NCBI GenBank assembly: GCA_951217055.1
Contig: OX578284.1
Span: forward strand, 40,637,467 to 40,701,466
Length of the DNA stretch: 64,000 nucleotides
Origin: Gerris lacustris
Lineage: Eukaryota > Arthropoda > Insecta > Hemiptera > Gerridae
Reading direction: 5' to 3'
Shown piece after piece: positions 23,895 through 35,289 of the stretch. The notes beneath the pieces were generated by a model that was given only the letters and a program-made list of their open reading frames with translations, was not told the DNA's origin and made no database searches. Both the position numbers and the translations under genes were made by a program. Within the stretch, counting starts at the first letter, position 1, and the number at the start of each line of letters is the position of its first letter.

Positions 23895-24860
23895 TACCTG
23901 ATGTAGTTAAAATGATAAAATCATAAACATAGGTTGCTTTTGTTTTAAATACGATCAAAATATGAATTATTTATATTCTATTCTTCATGTTACGTTCCGT
24001 GCATATTAAGATGTGAAATAAAACGATGAGCAAAGACGCATCATTTTATCTGCATGCATATTTTTTTTAAAAAATACTATAAATTATTATTATTCTTAAC
24101 ATGTTAACTATATTATTCAAAGTATACATTTAACTTTTGATATTAACCGCGTCTAATTTAGCAGAATAACAAATTATTGTAGTGAAAAGTACTAAATACA
24201 TAAAAAGAAAACAAAAAAAAAAAGAAAAATTAACAATGACACATTGTTATTAGTACATTTCCGGCGGAAATGAACCATAAAGAATTAATGCAAACACATT
24301 CAGAGCGCTCTAGGGGAAGTTCACGGTACTAACTTTGTTCTTCTAATGTTAAACTGATGGTAAATAATTTTGCTAAATTATTTCGTTGTTTTTTTATTTA
24401 TACTTTTATATGATACATTTTGTACAATTATCAAAACATCTTTATTATATTACATGCGGTTTGTATCGTTATACTCGATCAAGATCAATTTATTATCTAA
24501 TAAATACTTAGTGTAATAAAGATATTAACTCTTTTATGACATAATAAAATGTATTTTTTTAGTAATAATTATAGGGTTTGAGGAATAAAGCTTTTATATT
24601 TTAAAGTAGTAAAGCCTGCGGCGTTTAAATAATCGTTTTCCATGCATTCATTTTTACAATACTTGGCAACGTATAAGTGAAACTCCGAATGTTTTTAAAA
24701 TTTACTCTAAGACTTTTCTTTTTTTGGTAGCCTAGTCATTGAAGAGTAGACTTTTGCCTTTTGATTAACCTTATATTATTTCTATTAGAAGGCTAGTCCT
24801 TAAATATTTTTAATGAAATATAAATAATGATAAATTAATACAAATACTATACGCACAAAG
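23895..24860. other. AT-rich DNA, nothing recognised
   Basis: No gene, RNA or repeat is assigned. Confidence 0.5.
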
Positions 24861-24864
24861 AAAT

Positions 24865-25110
24865 CGGTCCGAGACAACTCAAACTATCTTTCTCATATTA
24901 TAATCTCGGTCCCAGATCTCAGAAACTTTTTGTTTCGATTTTTAACCAAATCAGATTTATTTTCATTAATATCTTTAAAACTAGATTTTATTTCTGGGGA
25001 AACGGCTCATATCGTTAGATTCGTATTTAAATGGACTACTTTTTAGGATTTTTTTAATCAAAATCTTCGGAACCGTCTTCGATTCTCGCTACCGTTCCAG
25101 GATTCGCTCG
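24865..25110 (-). repeat. Dispersed repeat R, inverted copy
   Basis: AATCGGTCCGAGACAACTCA, CTTTCTCATATTATA, AACTAGATTTTATTTCTGGG and ATATCGTTAGATTCGTATTT occur in the inverted order of the long copy at 39950-40535. A short GC-rich patch (GCTCGCGCGCCCCAGCGGCG) follows at about 25105-25124. Confidence 0.75.
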
Positions 25111-25129
25111 CGCGCCCCAGCGGCGTCCC

Positions 25130-25770
25130 CCCCCCCAAACTTCAACTTCTGTTCTACTGCTCCAGTTTGCATCGGACAAACTCCACAAACCCTTAGAATT
25201 TTTTTCATAATAAACTCACATACATAAAATTTATTTTTTTATTATTTCTATTATTGTTATAGGTATTATAATTTTTTGCATACATTATAAAAATATGGGT
25301 GAAGAAGCTTAAAGATTACTTCTAAAAAAACTGGAAAAGAAGGAAAGTACTTTCTTTCTTCGTGCACAATATATGTTCGATTTAATTCCTAATTTACAAA
25401 CGCAAGAATCTGCACGCTCGAATTTTTTGATATTTTCATGTCTTTACTTTAACACATGCAAGAAGTTTTATTGTATTTATTTTAATTTTGCCTTAACTCC
25501 GCTATATACAAATAGTTTTTTTGTCTCTTTCTAACTCCACCATGTATAAGTAGATAGCAACTTTTACTTAGCAGTGTGATTTTATAATTATTTATATTTA
25601 ATGAAAAGCGTAAGGAACTTCGTTCCTACCGGGTGTCCCGCGACACTATGCACGTATTTTTTTTATCTACTTCGAGTTGTCGCTGATCAGTTCTAAACAA
25701 GATATCTGATTTTCACTGTAAAGGTTTCCGTTATTTCAAATTGGGCATACAGGGGTTTGTTCTTACAGTG
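25130..25770. other. Unassigned AT-rich DNA
   Basis: No gene is seen. AGGAACTTCGTTCC at about 25614 also occurs at about 5930, but no wider similarity is evident. Confidence 0.5.
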
Positions 25771-25779
25771 ATTCGATAC

Positions 25780-26115
25780 AAATGCTCTGGGTAGTCATGA
25801 CCATGACTAATCTAAACCTGGTATGGAAGACATGGCGGGATAGTCACCAGTCACCTGATATCTTGAATGCTAAGAGTGATTACCGTACTTTGTTCCTCAC
25901 ATTTTCTGTGTTCATGAGAAATTGCTTCCTTGATATTTCGTTAACAACTATGCATTGATTACGGTAAGGTAGACGCATTAGTGGCTGCTCCATTTTGGAC
26001 CCCTGATGGCTTGCCAGCTCATCTGCTCTCTCGTTGTCAGAAATGCCTATATATGATTAGCGATCCACTACACAATAGTCATTGCTCTATTAAGTCTCTG
26101 ATAGCCTTTTTTGGC
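25780..26115 (-). pseudogene. Degenerate LINE RNase H fragment
   Basis: On the minus strand around 25975-26050 the translation includes GISDNERADELASHQGSK, which matches the GNERADELA block of the RNase H domain in R1/LOA/jockey-group non-LTR retrotransposons. No catalytic domain is complete and stops interrupt the frame on both sides. The plus-strand frame at 25981-26190 is a shadow of this fragment. Confidence 0.6.
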
Positions 26116-26199
26116 TTGCAGAACCCTTTTTTACATGTAGGTAAATATGCCGTAAAAATGCAGAGATCCCTGATTGGGAGTCTTACTTAAAAGAAGTTA

Positions 26200-26625
26200 T
26201 TATATTGTGAATTGTAAATTATGGTATTATGAATTATGACATTGTAGTAAATTTTGTTGTTTCAATTTTTATTTACTATGAATACAATTCTTATTATTCC
26301 GAGTTTCTTCTCGTTTCAATCTATCAGTTTACAATTATTGATGATAACCAACTAAAGACTAAATAGGAAAAATAAATACACTATGATTAATTTCAACAAA
26401 ATATTTGAATTTTTACAACAATTTAAGTTTTTTGTAGAAGTCCCAGTAAAGTGGCTAAATTATAGACGGAACTGTTTTGGATTTTTGTACATACGTACAT
26501 ATATGTAATACATTTTCACTCTTATTATTTCAATAAATATATTTAACAAAATTAACTTTAAAAATGGTTTTTATTTCAAAGTATGCTAGTTTCACTCACT
26601 AGCTATGATTTTATAATATCACCTT
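26200..26625. other. AT-rich DNA, nothing recognised
   Basis: No gene or repeat is assigned. Confidence 0.5.
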
Positions 26626-26628
26626 AAA

Positions 26629-26873
26629 AGTTATGCAGATGCATATTCTCTCAGATATTAGAACATAATATATGTATGTATATATATTATTTTTTTCTAT
26701 GAGAAAACTAACCTTAAGGAAAACATTTGGATAAACCCTGATCTTAATATTATATAATTATCTTCAGTTATACAGATGCATATTTTCTCATATATTAGAA
26801 CGCAATATATGTATATATATATATTTTTCTATGAGAAAAAATAACCTTGAAGAAAACATTCGGATGAACCCTG
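26629..26873. repeat. Tandem duplication, unit about 130 bp
   Basis: AGTTATGCAGATGCATATTC at about 26629 and AGTTATACAGATGCATATTT at about 26767 begin two similar units. Each contains TTCTATGAGAAAA, AACCTT and AAGAAAACATT(T/C)GGAT and ends in (A/G)AACCCTG. Confidence 0.85.
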
Positions 26874-26879
26874 TTTCAT

Positions 26880-28060
26880 TTTCTTTCTTATATCATTTTT
26901 CTTCCTTCTACCCTTTCCTTAAACTCTACGAAACTTTTAGGTATATTTTAGGTTTTTGTTAAACAACCAACTATAAACTGCTTTCAGTGGCAGGAAGGGA
27001 GAAAAGGGGAAAAGCACTCGAGCTATCCGTGCGGGTAATAAGAACTTGAAAATCTTAAAACTTCCATGACGTATTATTTCACACGAAGGTAAAACGTTAA
27101 TTTGGTTCGAGCACGCTCGAAAAGCTTGATAACTCGATATTACAACGTACTTGATAAGTCCCTATAAAAAAGAGACTAAGTATTAAGCCAGCCAAAACAA
27201 AACTTTGCGCAAAGTACCTTGGATAAATATACAACTAAGTTTACCAACCGTGATTATGTTCTCTTTATGACTGTTAGTCATGCTCTTTATTTCACTTTTT
27301 TTTCGTATAACCTTTTTATAACCCTCAATGTTTACATTATTTTATAAGGGCCACAAAATTTAAGGAGGCGAAATCTCCCTTAAGGTCTTTTTTGAAAGCC
27401 TAAACTACCCATACAGGAGTTAATAATGTATCATTATTCCTTCAATATTTTGTGAGTGTGTGTATATATATATATATATTTGTTTGTGTGTGTTATGAAT
27501 ATAAAATGGTTTGGAAATGATGTGATATTAAATAATGGTGGAAATATATTATAAATAACGCAAGAAATTATGATTATTTACCTACCTGTTTTAAAACGTT
27601 TTATTTCACGCAATAGATGGTTGAAGATATAAAATATTGTGTATTTTATATATTATACTATATAAAATATACTATATTTTATATTGTTATTTATAATAAT
27701 AATAATCTCTCTCTTTTAGATTTGATGTATGTTTAGCTATAAAATATTCTCCTAAGTTTCGTACTTTGATTATTTATACTTAGAAAATACTATTATATAA
27801 TACTCATTACTTAGTATTGTTAATTTAATTAATATATAATTGTTATAAAATTCTGTAATTTATTTTTTTAATTGTGTGCTCTCCACGGGCCACAAGGGAG
27901 ATGTACATAACAAAGAACATTAAGTATTGTTAATATGCAATTAATATAAATATTAAAAATTGGGTACGGGGTACCTCGGAACTTTTCCTCACATATTATT
28001 TAGTATAGTTTAATTAATTAATATATAATTTTTATTGTTGTTAATAAAATCAGTAACAAT
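26880..28060. other. AT-rich DNA with one 5S-SINE-associated fragment
   Basis: TGGGTACGGGGTACCTCGGA and ACTTTTCCTCA at 27961-27992 match, inverted, the segment at 41322-41356 next to the 5S-like sequence. A short (TA)n lies at 27460-27479. Nothing else is recognised. Confidence 0.5.
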
Positions 28061-28069
28061 TTTAGATTC

Positions 28070-28380
28070 GGATCTAAGCCTCTACATTCGTACATTGAAT
28101 CAATTATCTTAGACATTCAGATTTTAACGTCTGTCTCTATTCCTACATTGAATCATTGTCTTAAAGATTCAGATGTAAACCTCTTTCTCTATTCCTTCGT
28201 TGAATCATTATCTTAGAGAATCTGATGTAAACCTCTGTCTCTATTCCTACATTGAATCATTGTCTTAAAGATTCAGATGTAAACCTCTGTCTCTATTCCT
28301 ACGTTGAATCATTGTCATAAAGATTCAGATGTAAACCTCTGTCTCTAATCCTACATTGAATCATTATCTTAGAGAATCAA
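28070..28380. repeat. 52-bp tandem repeat, about 6 copies
   Basis: TTGAATCATT recurs at 28095, 28148, 28200, 28252, 28304 and 28356, that is, 52 to 53 bp apart. The unit reads TTGAATCATTGTCTTAAAGA then TTCAGATGTAAACCTCTGTC and TCTATTCCTACA. An isolated further unit lies at 28776-28826, directly left of the MITE at 28831. Confidence 0.93.
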
Positions 28381-28384
28381 ATTA

Positions 28385-28770
28385 AATTATTAATTACTTG
28401 TTGTGATGATAATTTTATTTTATTTTTTAATTTTTTTTTTTTATTACATTAGCTTATTGTTTGATTTATAATTCATTTGGTTTTTATTTATTTTGATTTC
28501 ATAAAATAAATTAATATTTAATATTTATAGGTTTTTTGCAATTCTGAACCACTTTTGTAATAATATTTTTTCGATACTTTATAAAATAAGGGTAGTTTAC
28601 TCTTGGTCATATTTTAAAGTTTTCCAAAAACAGAACGCCCTGTACACAAAATAGAGAACATTTTATCATTTTTAAAGGTTTAAGAACCAGCAGGAGTTTT
28701 TATAAAGAATTTATTTTTTTCGAATACCAAAAAATAAGAAAATTTTTCCTCTCGGATACTCTATCTTGGG
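28385..28770. other. AT-rich DNA, nothing recognised
   Basis: Separates the 52-bp array from its isolated outlying unit. No gene is seen. Confidence 0.5.
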
Positions 28771-28830
28771 ACACACTGTACATATATTGAATCATTATCT
28801 CAGAGATTTTGATGTAAACCTCCACATATA

Positions 28831-29293
28831 CAGGGTGGTCCAAAAGTCTCTCCACCCCCCCCCCCCCCTCTTAACTTTTGAACGGTTTGAGATAAATTAA
28901 TGAAACTTGGGGGATATGTACCATGCAAAGGGAAGTTTGTTTTCGTGCAATCGCCCACTAGGGGCAACCCCCCACTTTGCCCTCAGGCCACCCAACTTCA
29001 ATATTTCAAATTGGAATGTATATTTTTGATAGCAGATTTGGATTCTACGATGAAAAATAATAAACTTCTACTTGCAACAATTTTTTCTATCTCCAATATT
29101 TTAAAAGATAGCAAAATAACCCTTCCGAAGTAGTAAATAAAAAATAAAAAGCCTGGGGGCAAAGTGGGTAGTTGCCCTTAGTGGGCAATTGCATGAAAAC
29201 AATCTTCCCTTTGCATGGTAGTGATCCCCCAAGTTTCATTTATTTATCTCAAACCTTTCAAACGAGGTGGGGAGACTTTTGGACCACCCTTTG
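28831..29293. mobile_element. TA-flanked MITE with long terminal inverted repeats
   Basis: CAGGGTGGTCCAAAAGTCTC at the left end is mirrored by GAGACTTTTGGACCACCCTTTG at the right end, with TA on each side (28829-28830 and 29294-29295). The inverted similarity extends inward about 150 bp (ATGAAACTTGGGGGAT, CCATGCAAAGGGAAG, GCCCACTAGGGGCAA). TA duplication suggests a Tc1/mariner-type mobiliser. No transposase is encoded. The two overlapping frames (28900-29133 and 29172-29420) are shadows of the arms. It sits beside an outlying unit of the 52-bp repeat. Confidence 0.9.
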
Positions 29294-29304
29294 TATCTTC
29301 ACAT

Positions 29305-29830
29305 CTATAAAAATAAAAAATCGGTCCGACATACTCGAACAAAACACTCCCACTCCCATATACAAAGTGATGCACAAGTTAAGTCTCGTAATATTAAGTT
29401 TTATAAACATGTTCAAATAGTAGTATGCATTTCGATTTTCAGCTAAATCACATTTATTTTTATTAATATCTCGGAAAATAAAACTTTTCCGAGAAAATTG
29501 CTTATATGATGAGATTTGTATTTAAAAGGAATATAAAATAGATTTTAAGAAAAATAATAATATTAATCGTTGGAATTACTTTTAATAAATAATTATTTTT
29601 AACGATTCTTAGGAGTTTGGTGTGCTGCGCCCCCAAATTTAGAGCTAAAATTCATTTCTTGATTTCGCCTCGGGGAATGAATTTTTGAACTTGTATACCA
29701 ATTTTAATTGAAATGTGCCTTGTAAATCAGGCAGACGACAAGACAGACATTTCTTTAAAAAAAATACTCAGGGGAACTCGTAACGTATAAATCCCTCAAA
29801 ATCGAATTTACGCATGAGAAAGTAAAAAAA
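29305..29830 (-). repeat. Dispersed repeat R, long inverted copy
   Basis: Inverted relative to 39950-40535. It carries AAAAATCGGTCCGACA, GAAAATTGCTTATAT, GCGCCCCCAAATTTAGAGCT, GATTTCGCCTCGGG, AGACAAGACAGACA and TCAAAATCGAATTT blocks in that order. No coding frame is conserved. Confidence 0.75.
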
Positions 29831-29839
29831 AAAGTATCT

Positions 29840-30365
29840 GAGTCTTTTATTAATAGAGATGTGATTTACATAATAATATAAAAAAAAAAAAAAAAAATGA
29901 AAAGCCTACATTAGAAAATAAATATATATTTATCATAAAAAGATTGTAGGTACCTACATTAAAAATGTATTCGGGGTTAAACTATATTTAATTAAATAAA
30001 TACTACTTGCTGTATAACTAGTTTTTATCTTTAATACTATCAAACCCCTTTCAAAAAATTATGTTAAAACATAAAAAAAAGTAAATTATTTTGACCCAGA
30101 AAAATATAAAATTATTTCTGTAGTACAGAATCTAATTATTATTCCTTTTTATTACGAAAGAAAGAAATTGAAGATTTATTATAAATAAGTAGTGATTTTT
30201 ATTTTATGAATAAAAATTACAGCTATTCTGATCAGAAATTGAAGTCTGGAAATCAATTTTAGTGATTCTAACAAACAAAGATTTAGTGAGATTGAGTAGT
30301 ATCTGTCTATGTATAATCGATGTAGATCGAATGCAGATTTTACAATAGAGAGCAATTGAATATTT
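29840..30365. other. AT-rich DNA, nothing recognised
   Basis: Includes an A run at about 29880-29898. No gene is seen. Confidence 0.5.
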
Positions 30366-30369
30366 TCAG

Positions 30370-31245
30370 TAAATTTTAAACGGGGTTTCGGAGGTAATCG
30401 CTGGGGGACTGGAAGAAAAAGATGGTGAACTTAACTCGTTGGCATTTGCCGACGATCTAGGGTTACTTGTCGACTCTAACGACATGCTACGGTTCAACCT
30501 CAACTGCTTAATATGACACCTTCAAACAAAGAACATGAAAGTCAGTAACTCCAAGACCAAGGCCTTGACACCATGGTGGTGTCAAGAGACAATATTCGCC
30601 TAACAATTTTACTACAGTGATCTCTGGAGCAGGTCGAGCCTTTCAAATACCTGGGGATCAACATACTATAATAGGATTGGACGATAGACACCGAAGTTAA
30701 TTCTCGTTTAGCAGCACCAGGCAAAATTTTCATCCATGATTACACTCGCAAATACCAGATTCCTCAGAAAACGTGAAATATCAAAGAAAACCAAGAATAC
30801 AGTGAACGAATCCATCAACAGACCTGTCTCAAACTACGGTTGCGAATCTTGGACAGTCACCTCGAAACATGATATCAGGATTTCTAGAAATAAGATACCT
30901 GCGGCGGGTGACGAAAAGACAAGAATGAGTGGAGTCCGAAACAAAACTATTTCGGCCTCACTAAATGCGACACCCTTGATAGATTGGAACAACAATACCC
31001 AGTTAAAAGTAGTTTGGACAAGTTCTACTTATGGGCGCTACCCGAACTAGCTTTGGAAACAAAACAAGCTTTGGAGGCAGGGTACCGAAGGACGACGCCC
31101 CCCGGGGAAAAGGTGAGTGATATCGCAGGATAACACCCAGGCCTAGGGCCTAGTACAAAGGCGTGGCATATCCTGGACTGACTCTTTAGTAGTACACCTC
31201 AAGATAGAAGGGCCACCGACTAAGTAAGTAGGCAAGTATAATTGA
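30370..31245 (+). pseudogene. Degenerate LINE reverse transcriptase with 3' tail
   Basis: Reading on the plus strand gives LAFADDLGLLVDS at about 30439-30477, where FADD (30445-30456) is the catalytic motif of non-LTR reverse transcriptases. Further on are YGCESWTVTSKHD (about 30835-30873) and RYLRRVTKRQE in another frame near 30890. These resemble the region between the RT domain and the C-terminus of LINE ORF2. Several stops and frameshifts break it. It ends in a TAAGTAAGTAGGCAAGTA tail near 31222, similar to the simple repeat tails of LINEs. It is non-functional. Confidence 0.75.
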
Positions 31246-31249
31246 TTTT

Positions 31250-32070
31250 CAAGGGACGATATTGTATATAATACACATTTTAAATTTAATATAAACGGCA
31301 GAGGCTGTTAAACCCGGATTATTTTTTTATATAACATTATGGCAACAGGCGATTATTTTTATTGATGTATATAAATAATAAACTGTTGGATCAAAAAAAT
31401 TGATCCAACAAAAATGATTATTTTGCTCCCACGATTCGACAATTTGCTGCATCATCATTACAGTCGCGAACCTTTTAGGTTTAGTTTAGATACTTATATA
31501 AAGACCTTTAATTCTATAAGGGTTGTTGAGATTTCTCTGGTTTATCTACGCCACTGATATTTAAACGTTGTTAAACAAAAAAGAACAAGTAAAACCAAAA
31601 CAACAGTAAAATCTCGATTTTATTTATTGTTTTTTTCTTCAAAAAACATTAAAAACAACAATTATCCAAGGAAAGGTCCTTGCGGAATACAAACTGTTAA
31701 AGCCTAGGTTTTGTAATGGCTCCACAATTAAACTCAGATTTAATTTCTATTTTAATAGCCATTCTATCAATTTTTTTTTAAACTTAAATGCACTTACATA
31801 TAATTGCAATTTAATATTGCTTTTCGCGTAATTTTTAAATAAAGTCGAATTATATCTTTTGATAATTCTTTTCACTAATAGAGCTGACATTTATCTCCAG
31901 GGGGTCAATTTTAAAAATTATTTATTTTCATTTTTATCTTGACATATATTATTCTTTATTTATCTATTTACGAGTTTTTATTTTTCAAAATCAATATGAC
32001 AAAGTACATTATTAACTTTGTATTGTGAATATAAGTCCAGAATACTCGTGTACTTTTTAAGTCTCTTAAA
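31250..32070. other. AT-rich DNA with one perfect hairpin
   Basis: TGTTGGATCAA (about 31383-31393) pairs exactly with TTGATCCAACA (about 31399-31409) across a short A-rich loop. Nothing else is recognised. Confidence 0.5.
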
Positions 32071-32075
32071 AGGAT

Positions 32076-32830
32076 CTAAAAAATTAATAATCTTTCGTGT
32101 ACAAAAGGAATTTTAAGGTTGTGGTGAATTGTAAGGTTAGAAACGTATGGTGGGGAATTAGTGATTTTTCGAAGGATCTCTGATTGAAGGGATTGGGGTC
32201 TATAGGAATTTGAGAGCTTGGTGCAACCCCAGAGCTCAATTCCATAGGTCCAAATGGGTTTAAGGATTGAATTATAAATAAGGATTTTATTATAAAGGGA
32301 TAGGTGGGATCCAGGTGGGATCTTTCCTCGAGGAAGTCGCAAAAGGAGTTTATATCGTCTGATAGTGTCCGTACGTTTAGTTTTAGTGTGTTGAGCCCAA
32401 GTCGATCGTCGATCAAGATGTAGGCCTAGATATCTTACGGAAGAGGATTGTGGGATCACTCCTTGAGGATGACTGGAGGAAAAGTTGAATGTCTGAGAGT
32501 AAAAGTGGCATGGACACTTTTCTGCTCATTAATTTTTATCCTCCATTTCCTAACCAAGGTTCAAGAAGGATAATGTGGTTTTAGATGTTGGTTGCTGCTA
32601 TGTTATAGGGTCATAGGAGGCGGAAAATATACATTTGTCGTCAGCAAAGATAGCTATTTGGGTACTTGGATGTTGGGGAATATCAGATGTATAAAAGGAG
32701 TACAGCAAAGGACCTAGGATACTTCCTAGTGGTACACCTGCAAGTATAGGGCTCGTTGTTGAGCGAGAAGATCCACGGCAGACTACTTTAAAAATAGTTA
32801 TATATTGGAAGACCGATATCATTTATATAA
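32076..32830 (-). pseudogene. Jockey-type LINE reverse transcriptase fragment
   Basis: Two minus-strand frames belong to one reverse transcriptase. The upstream part (32598-32822) has AGVPLGSILGPLLYSFYTSD and the catalytic region IAIFADDKCIFS. FADD is intact but the following residue, usually T, is K. The downstream part (32076-32459) has SSVRYLGLHLDRRSTWAQH and SILKPIWTYGIELWGC, the thumb and connector of jockey-type elements. A stop or frameshift region (about 32460-32597) separates them, and both the endonuclease and the 5' half are missing. It is a truncated dead copy, in opposite orientation to the LINE at 30370-31245. Confidence 0.88.
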
Positions 32831-32863
32831 TCGAGTTGTTCACCTAAGGCAGCCACATTCATA

Positions 32864-33245
32864 CCTATAAAAATAAATGTTTGTTTTGATTTGTTGATCT
32901 TCAAATAGATATAATAACTTATCTAAACTAATTTACCTATATTTACTTTTTTACCTAAATATAAAATTAAGCCTCGTCATTTATATGGCTGGTACCGAAG
33001 TGCGCCAGCCCCTCTTAGGATTAGAAAAAGGTGACGGTCGAAGTGCTGATAATCGAGTAGTGTCTCGACGGTGACGAAAGATTTGTTATTGCTAAGTAAA
33101 GGCTTCCCCATTTATTCCAATAAAAATACATGTTTTTTTTTTTTTATTTGATGGTCTTTAAATATATATAATAACTTATCTAAATAGATATCTAAATTAA
33201 TTTACTTGATTTTGCTTTTTTTGTCTCAATATAAAATTAAGCCCG
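32864..33245. repeat. Direct repeat pair flanking a GC-richer segment
   Basis: About 32864-32975 and 33118-33245 share AATAAAAATA(A/C)ATGTTT, ATATAATAACTTATCTAAA, AATTTACCT-like and CAATATAAAATTAAGCC blocks. The segment between them (about 32985-33085) contains CGAGTAGTGTCTCGACGGTGACG and resembles 18590-18650 (GCGTAGTGTCCC, ACGGCGACG, TTTGTTATTGTTAAGTA). Confidence 0.7.
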
Positions 33246-33249
33246 TTGC

Positions 33250-33805
33250 CACAATTTTACCTCGTAACTAGATAAAACGATTCCCAAGGAAAAGAAAATA
33301 AAGAGAAATCGAGTCGGTTAGTTATTTTTATTACTAAACAATGTAAATAAAATGTTCAATTATAATTTAACTTAACAAATAAAAAACACTGAAGTTTAGT
33401 TAGTGCAAAGTGGAAATAGCGGACTTTTTCTTTTTTTTATTGTAATATATGTATTTCATATTTTAAGATGTAGGATAAATTATATATTAAATCTACGACC
33501 TTTATCTAAAAGTAGAAATTGTATTAACTAAAAAGGAAAAAGAGGTGATTTTATTATTTTAAATTTCCATTTTATGTAAATTATTTCTTTGTTTTATAAT
33601 ATAGTTTATAAAATAAATGACACATGAAGGAGCGGTAGAATTATTTTATAATATGATTATATTGATTTCTTAAAAACAAGAAAATATATTGCTTTCTTGA
33701 TATTTTTTAATATATATTTTGTATCGAGAAGGATATTTAAATTAATGAATTGTGAAAGACCTTTTATATTGTGCAATTTTATTATTTATGTATTTTATTT
33801 ATTTA
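33250..33805. other. AT-rich DNA, nothing recognised
   Basis: No gene or repeat is assigned. Confidence 0.5.
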
Positions 33806-33810
33806 GAATG

Positions 33811-34112
33811 TAGGGGAGCTAGCGTAGCCGTGTGAGTTAAACCACGTCTGCTCGGCCATCACTGAATCTCGAGTGGAACGAGACGGGGTTCGATTCCTCG
33901 CCGTGACACTCTGATTTATATGGCTCACTATTGATCACATCATACTCGCTTCGGCGGTACAAATGTACATATGTATGATGTGTGAAGTGGCTGGAACTCT
34001 CTACCGCGGGGCGTAAAAAGGGCCTGAATGATGGCCTAATTGCAAGGTTCGAACAAGTGGTTCGTCCTACCCGTCCTAGTAGAAAGTACTAGACTACTAC
34101 TACTACTACTAC
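33811..34112 (+). mobile_element. tRNA-derived SINE, near full length
   Basis: The head GCTAGCGTAGCCGTGTGAGT is A-box-like, and GGGGTTCGATTCCTCG at about 33886 contains a perfect B box. The body (CACTCTGATTTATATGGCTCA, GGCTGGAACTCTCTACCGCG, TTGCAAGGTTCGAACAAGTG) matches the copy at 5310-5582. It ends in a (CTA)n tail at about 34092-34112. The order of RNA polymerase III promoter boxes, non-coding body and simple repeat tail is the usual SINE structure. It carries no protein and would rely on a LINE for movement. Confidence 0.85.
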
Positions 34113-34231
34113 TAGATTGAATGTTTTAAGCTATACTTAGTTAGAGATTACTTATTCATATTATTACATTATTCACTGCAAATATAATAAGAATAGATCA
34201 AATTTTTTGTTTATTCTACGATAGTGGCCGG

Positions 34232-35283
34232 GTAGAGGTAGTTAGAGTTGGTAACATATAATTAGAGTAGGTTTGAGGTGGACAGAGTTAGTTAAATGTG
34301 GCTAGATTTAAATAGAGTTAGTTAGAAGTGGATATTGGTTTGAGGTGGTAAGAATTAGAGGTAGCTAGAGGTAACTAGACTTAGTTAGAGGTAGATAGAG
34401 TTATTTAGAGGTGGATAGAGTTAGTTCTAGGTGGATAGAGTTAAGTAAGAGGTGCCTTGATGTGAATAGAGTTGGTTTGAGGTGGTAAGAATTCGAAGTA
34501 GCTAGAGGTAACTAGACTTAGTTAGAGGTGGATAGGGTTAGGTAAGAGGTGACGATGTGAATAGAGTTGGTTTGAGGAGGTAAGAATTAGAGGTGGCTAG
34601 AGGTAGGTAACTAGCCTTAGTTAGAGGTGGCTAGAGGTAGGTAACTAGCCTTAGTTAGAGGTGGATAGAGTTAGTTAAGAGGTGACCAGATGTGAATAGA
34701 GTTGGTTTGAGGTGGTAAGAATTCGAGGAGGCTAGAGGTAACTAGACTTAGTTAGAGGTGGATAGAGTTAGTTCTAGGTGGATAGAGTTAGGTAAGAGGT
34801 GACTTGATGTGAATAGATTTGGTTTGAGGTGGTAAGAATTAGAGGTGGCTAGAGGTAACTAGACTTAGTTAGAGGTGGATAGAGTTAGTTTGAGGGGGAT
34901 AGAGTTAGGTAAAAGGTGAATAGAGTTGGTTTGAGGTAGCAAGAATTATAGGCGACTCGAGGTAACTAGACTTAGTTAGAGGTGGATAGAGTTAGTTTGA
35001 GGTGGATTGGATATAGTTAGTTAAGAAGTGACTAGATGTGAATAGAGTTGGTTTTGAGGTGGTAAGAATTAGAAGTGGCTAGAGTTAACTAGACTTAGTT
35101 ACATGTTGATACGGTTAGTTAAGAGGTGACTAGAAGTGAATAGAGTTAGTTTGAGGTGGTGAGAATTAGAGGTGGATAGAGTTAACTAGACTTAGTTAGA
35201 GGTTGATACGGTTAGTTAAGAGGTGACTAGAAGTGAATAGAGTTAGTTTGAGGTGGTGAGAATTTGTTAGAGGTCGTTAGAGC
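34232..35283. repeat. Purine-rich complex minisatellite
   Basis: About 1 kb built from short related words: GTTAGAGGTGGATAGAGTTA, GAGGTGACTAGATGTGAATA, GAGTTGGTTTGAGGTGGTAA and GAATTAGAGGTGGCTAGAGG. They recur in a loose higher-order unit of roughly 110-130 bp. The plus strand is strongly G/A/T with very little C. No open frame survives. Confidence 0.95.
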
Positions 35284-35289
35284 CTCACC

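Noticed and set aside
34232..35283. Telomeric or centromeric satellite
   Set aside because: No TTAGG-type repeat and no regular long period; it is a local minisatellite of mixed words.
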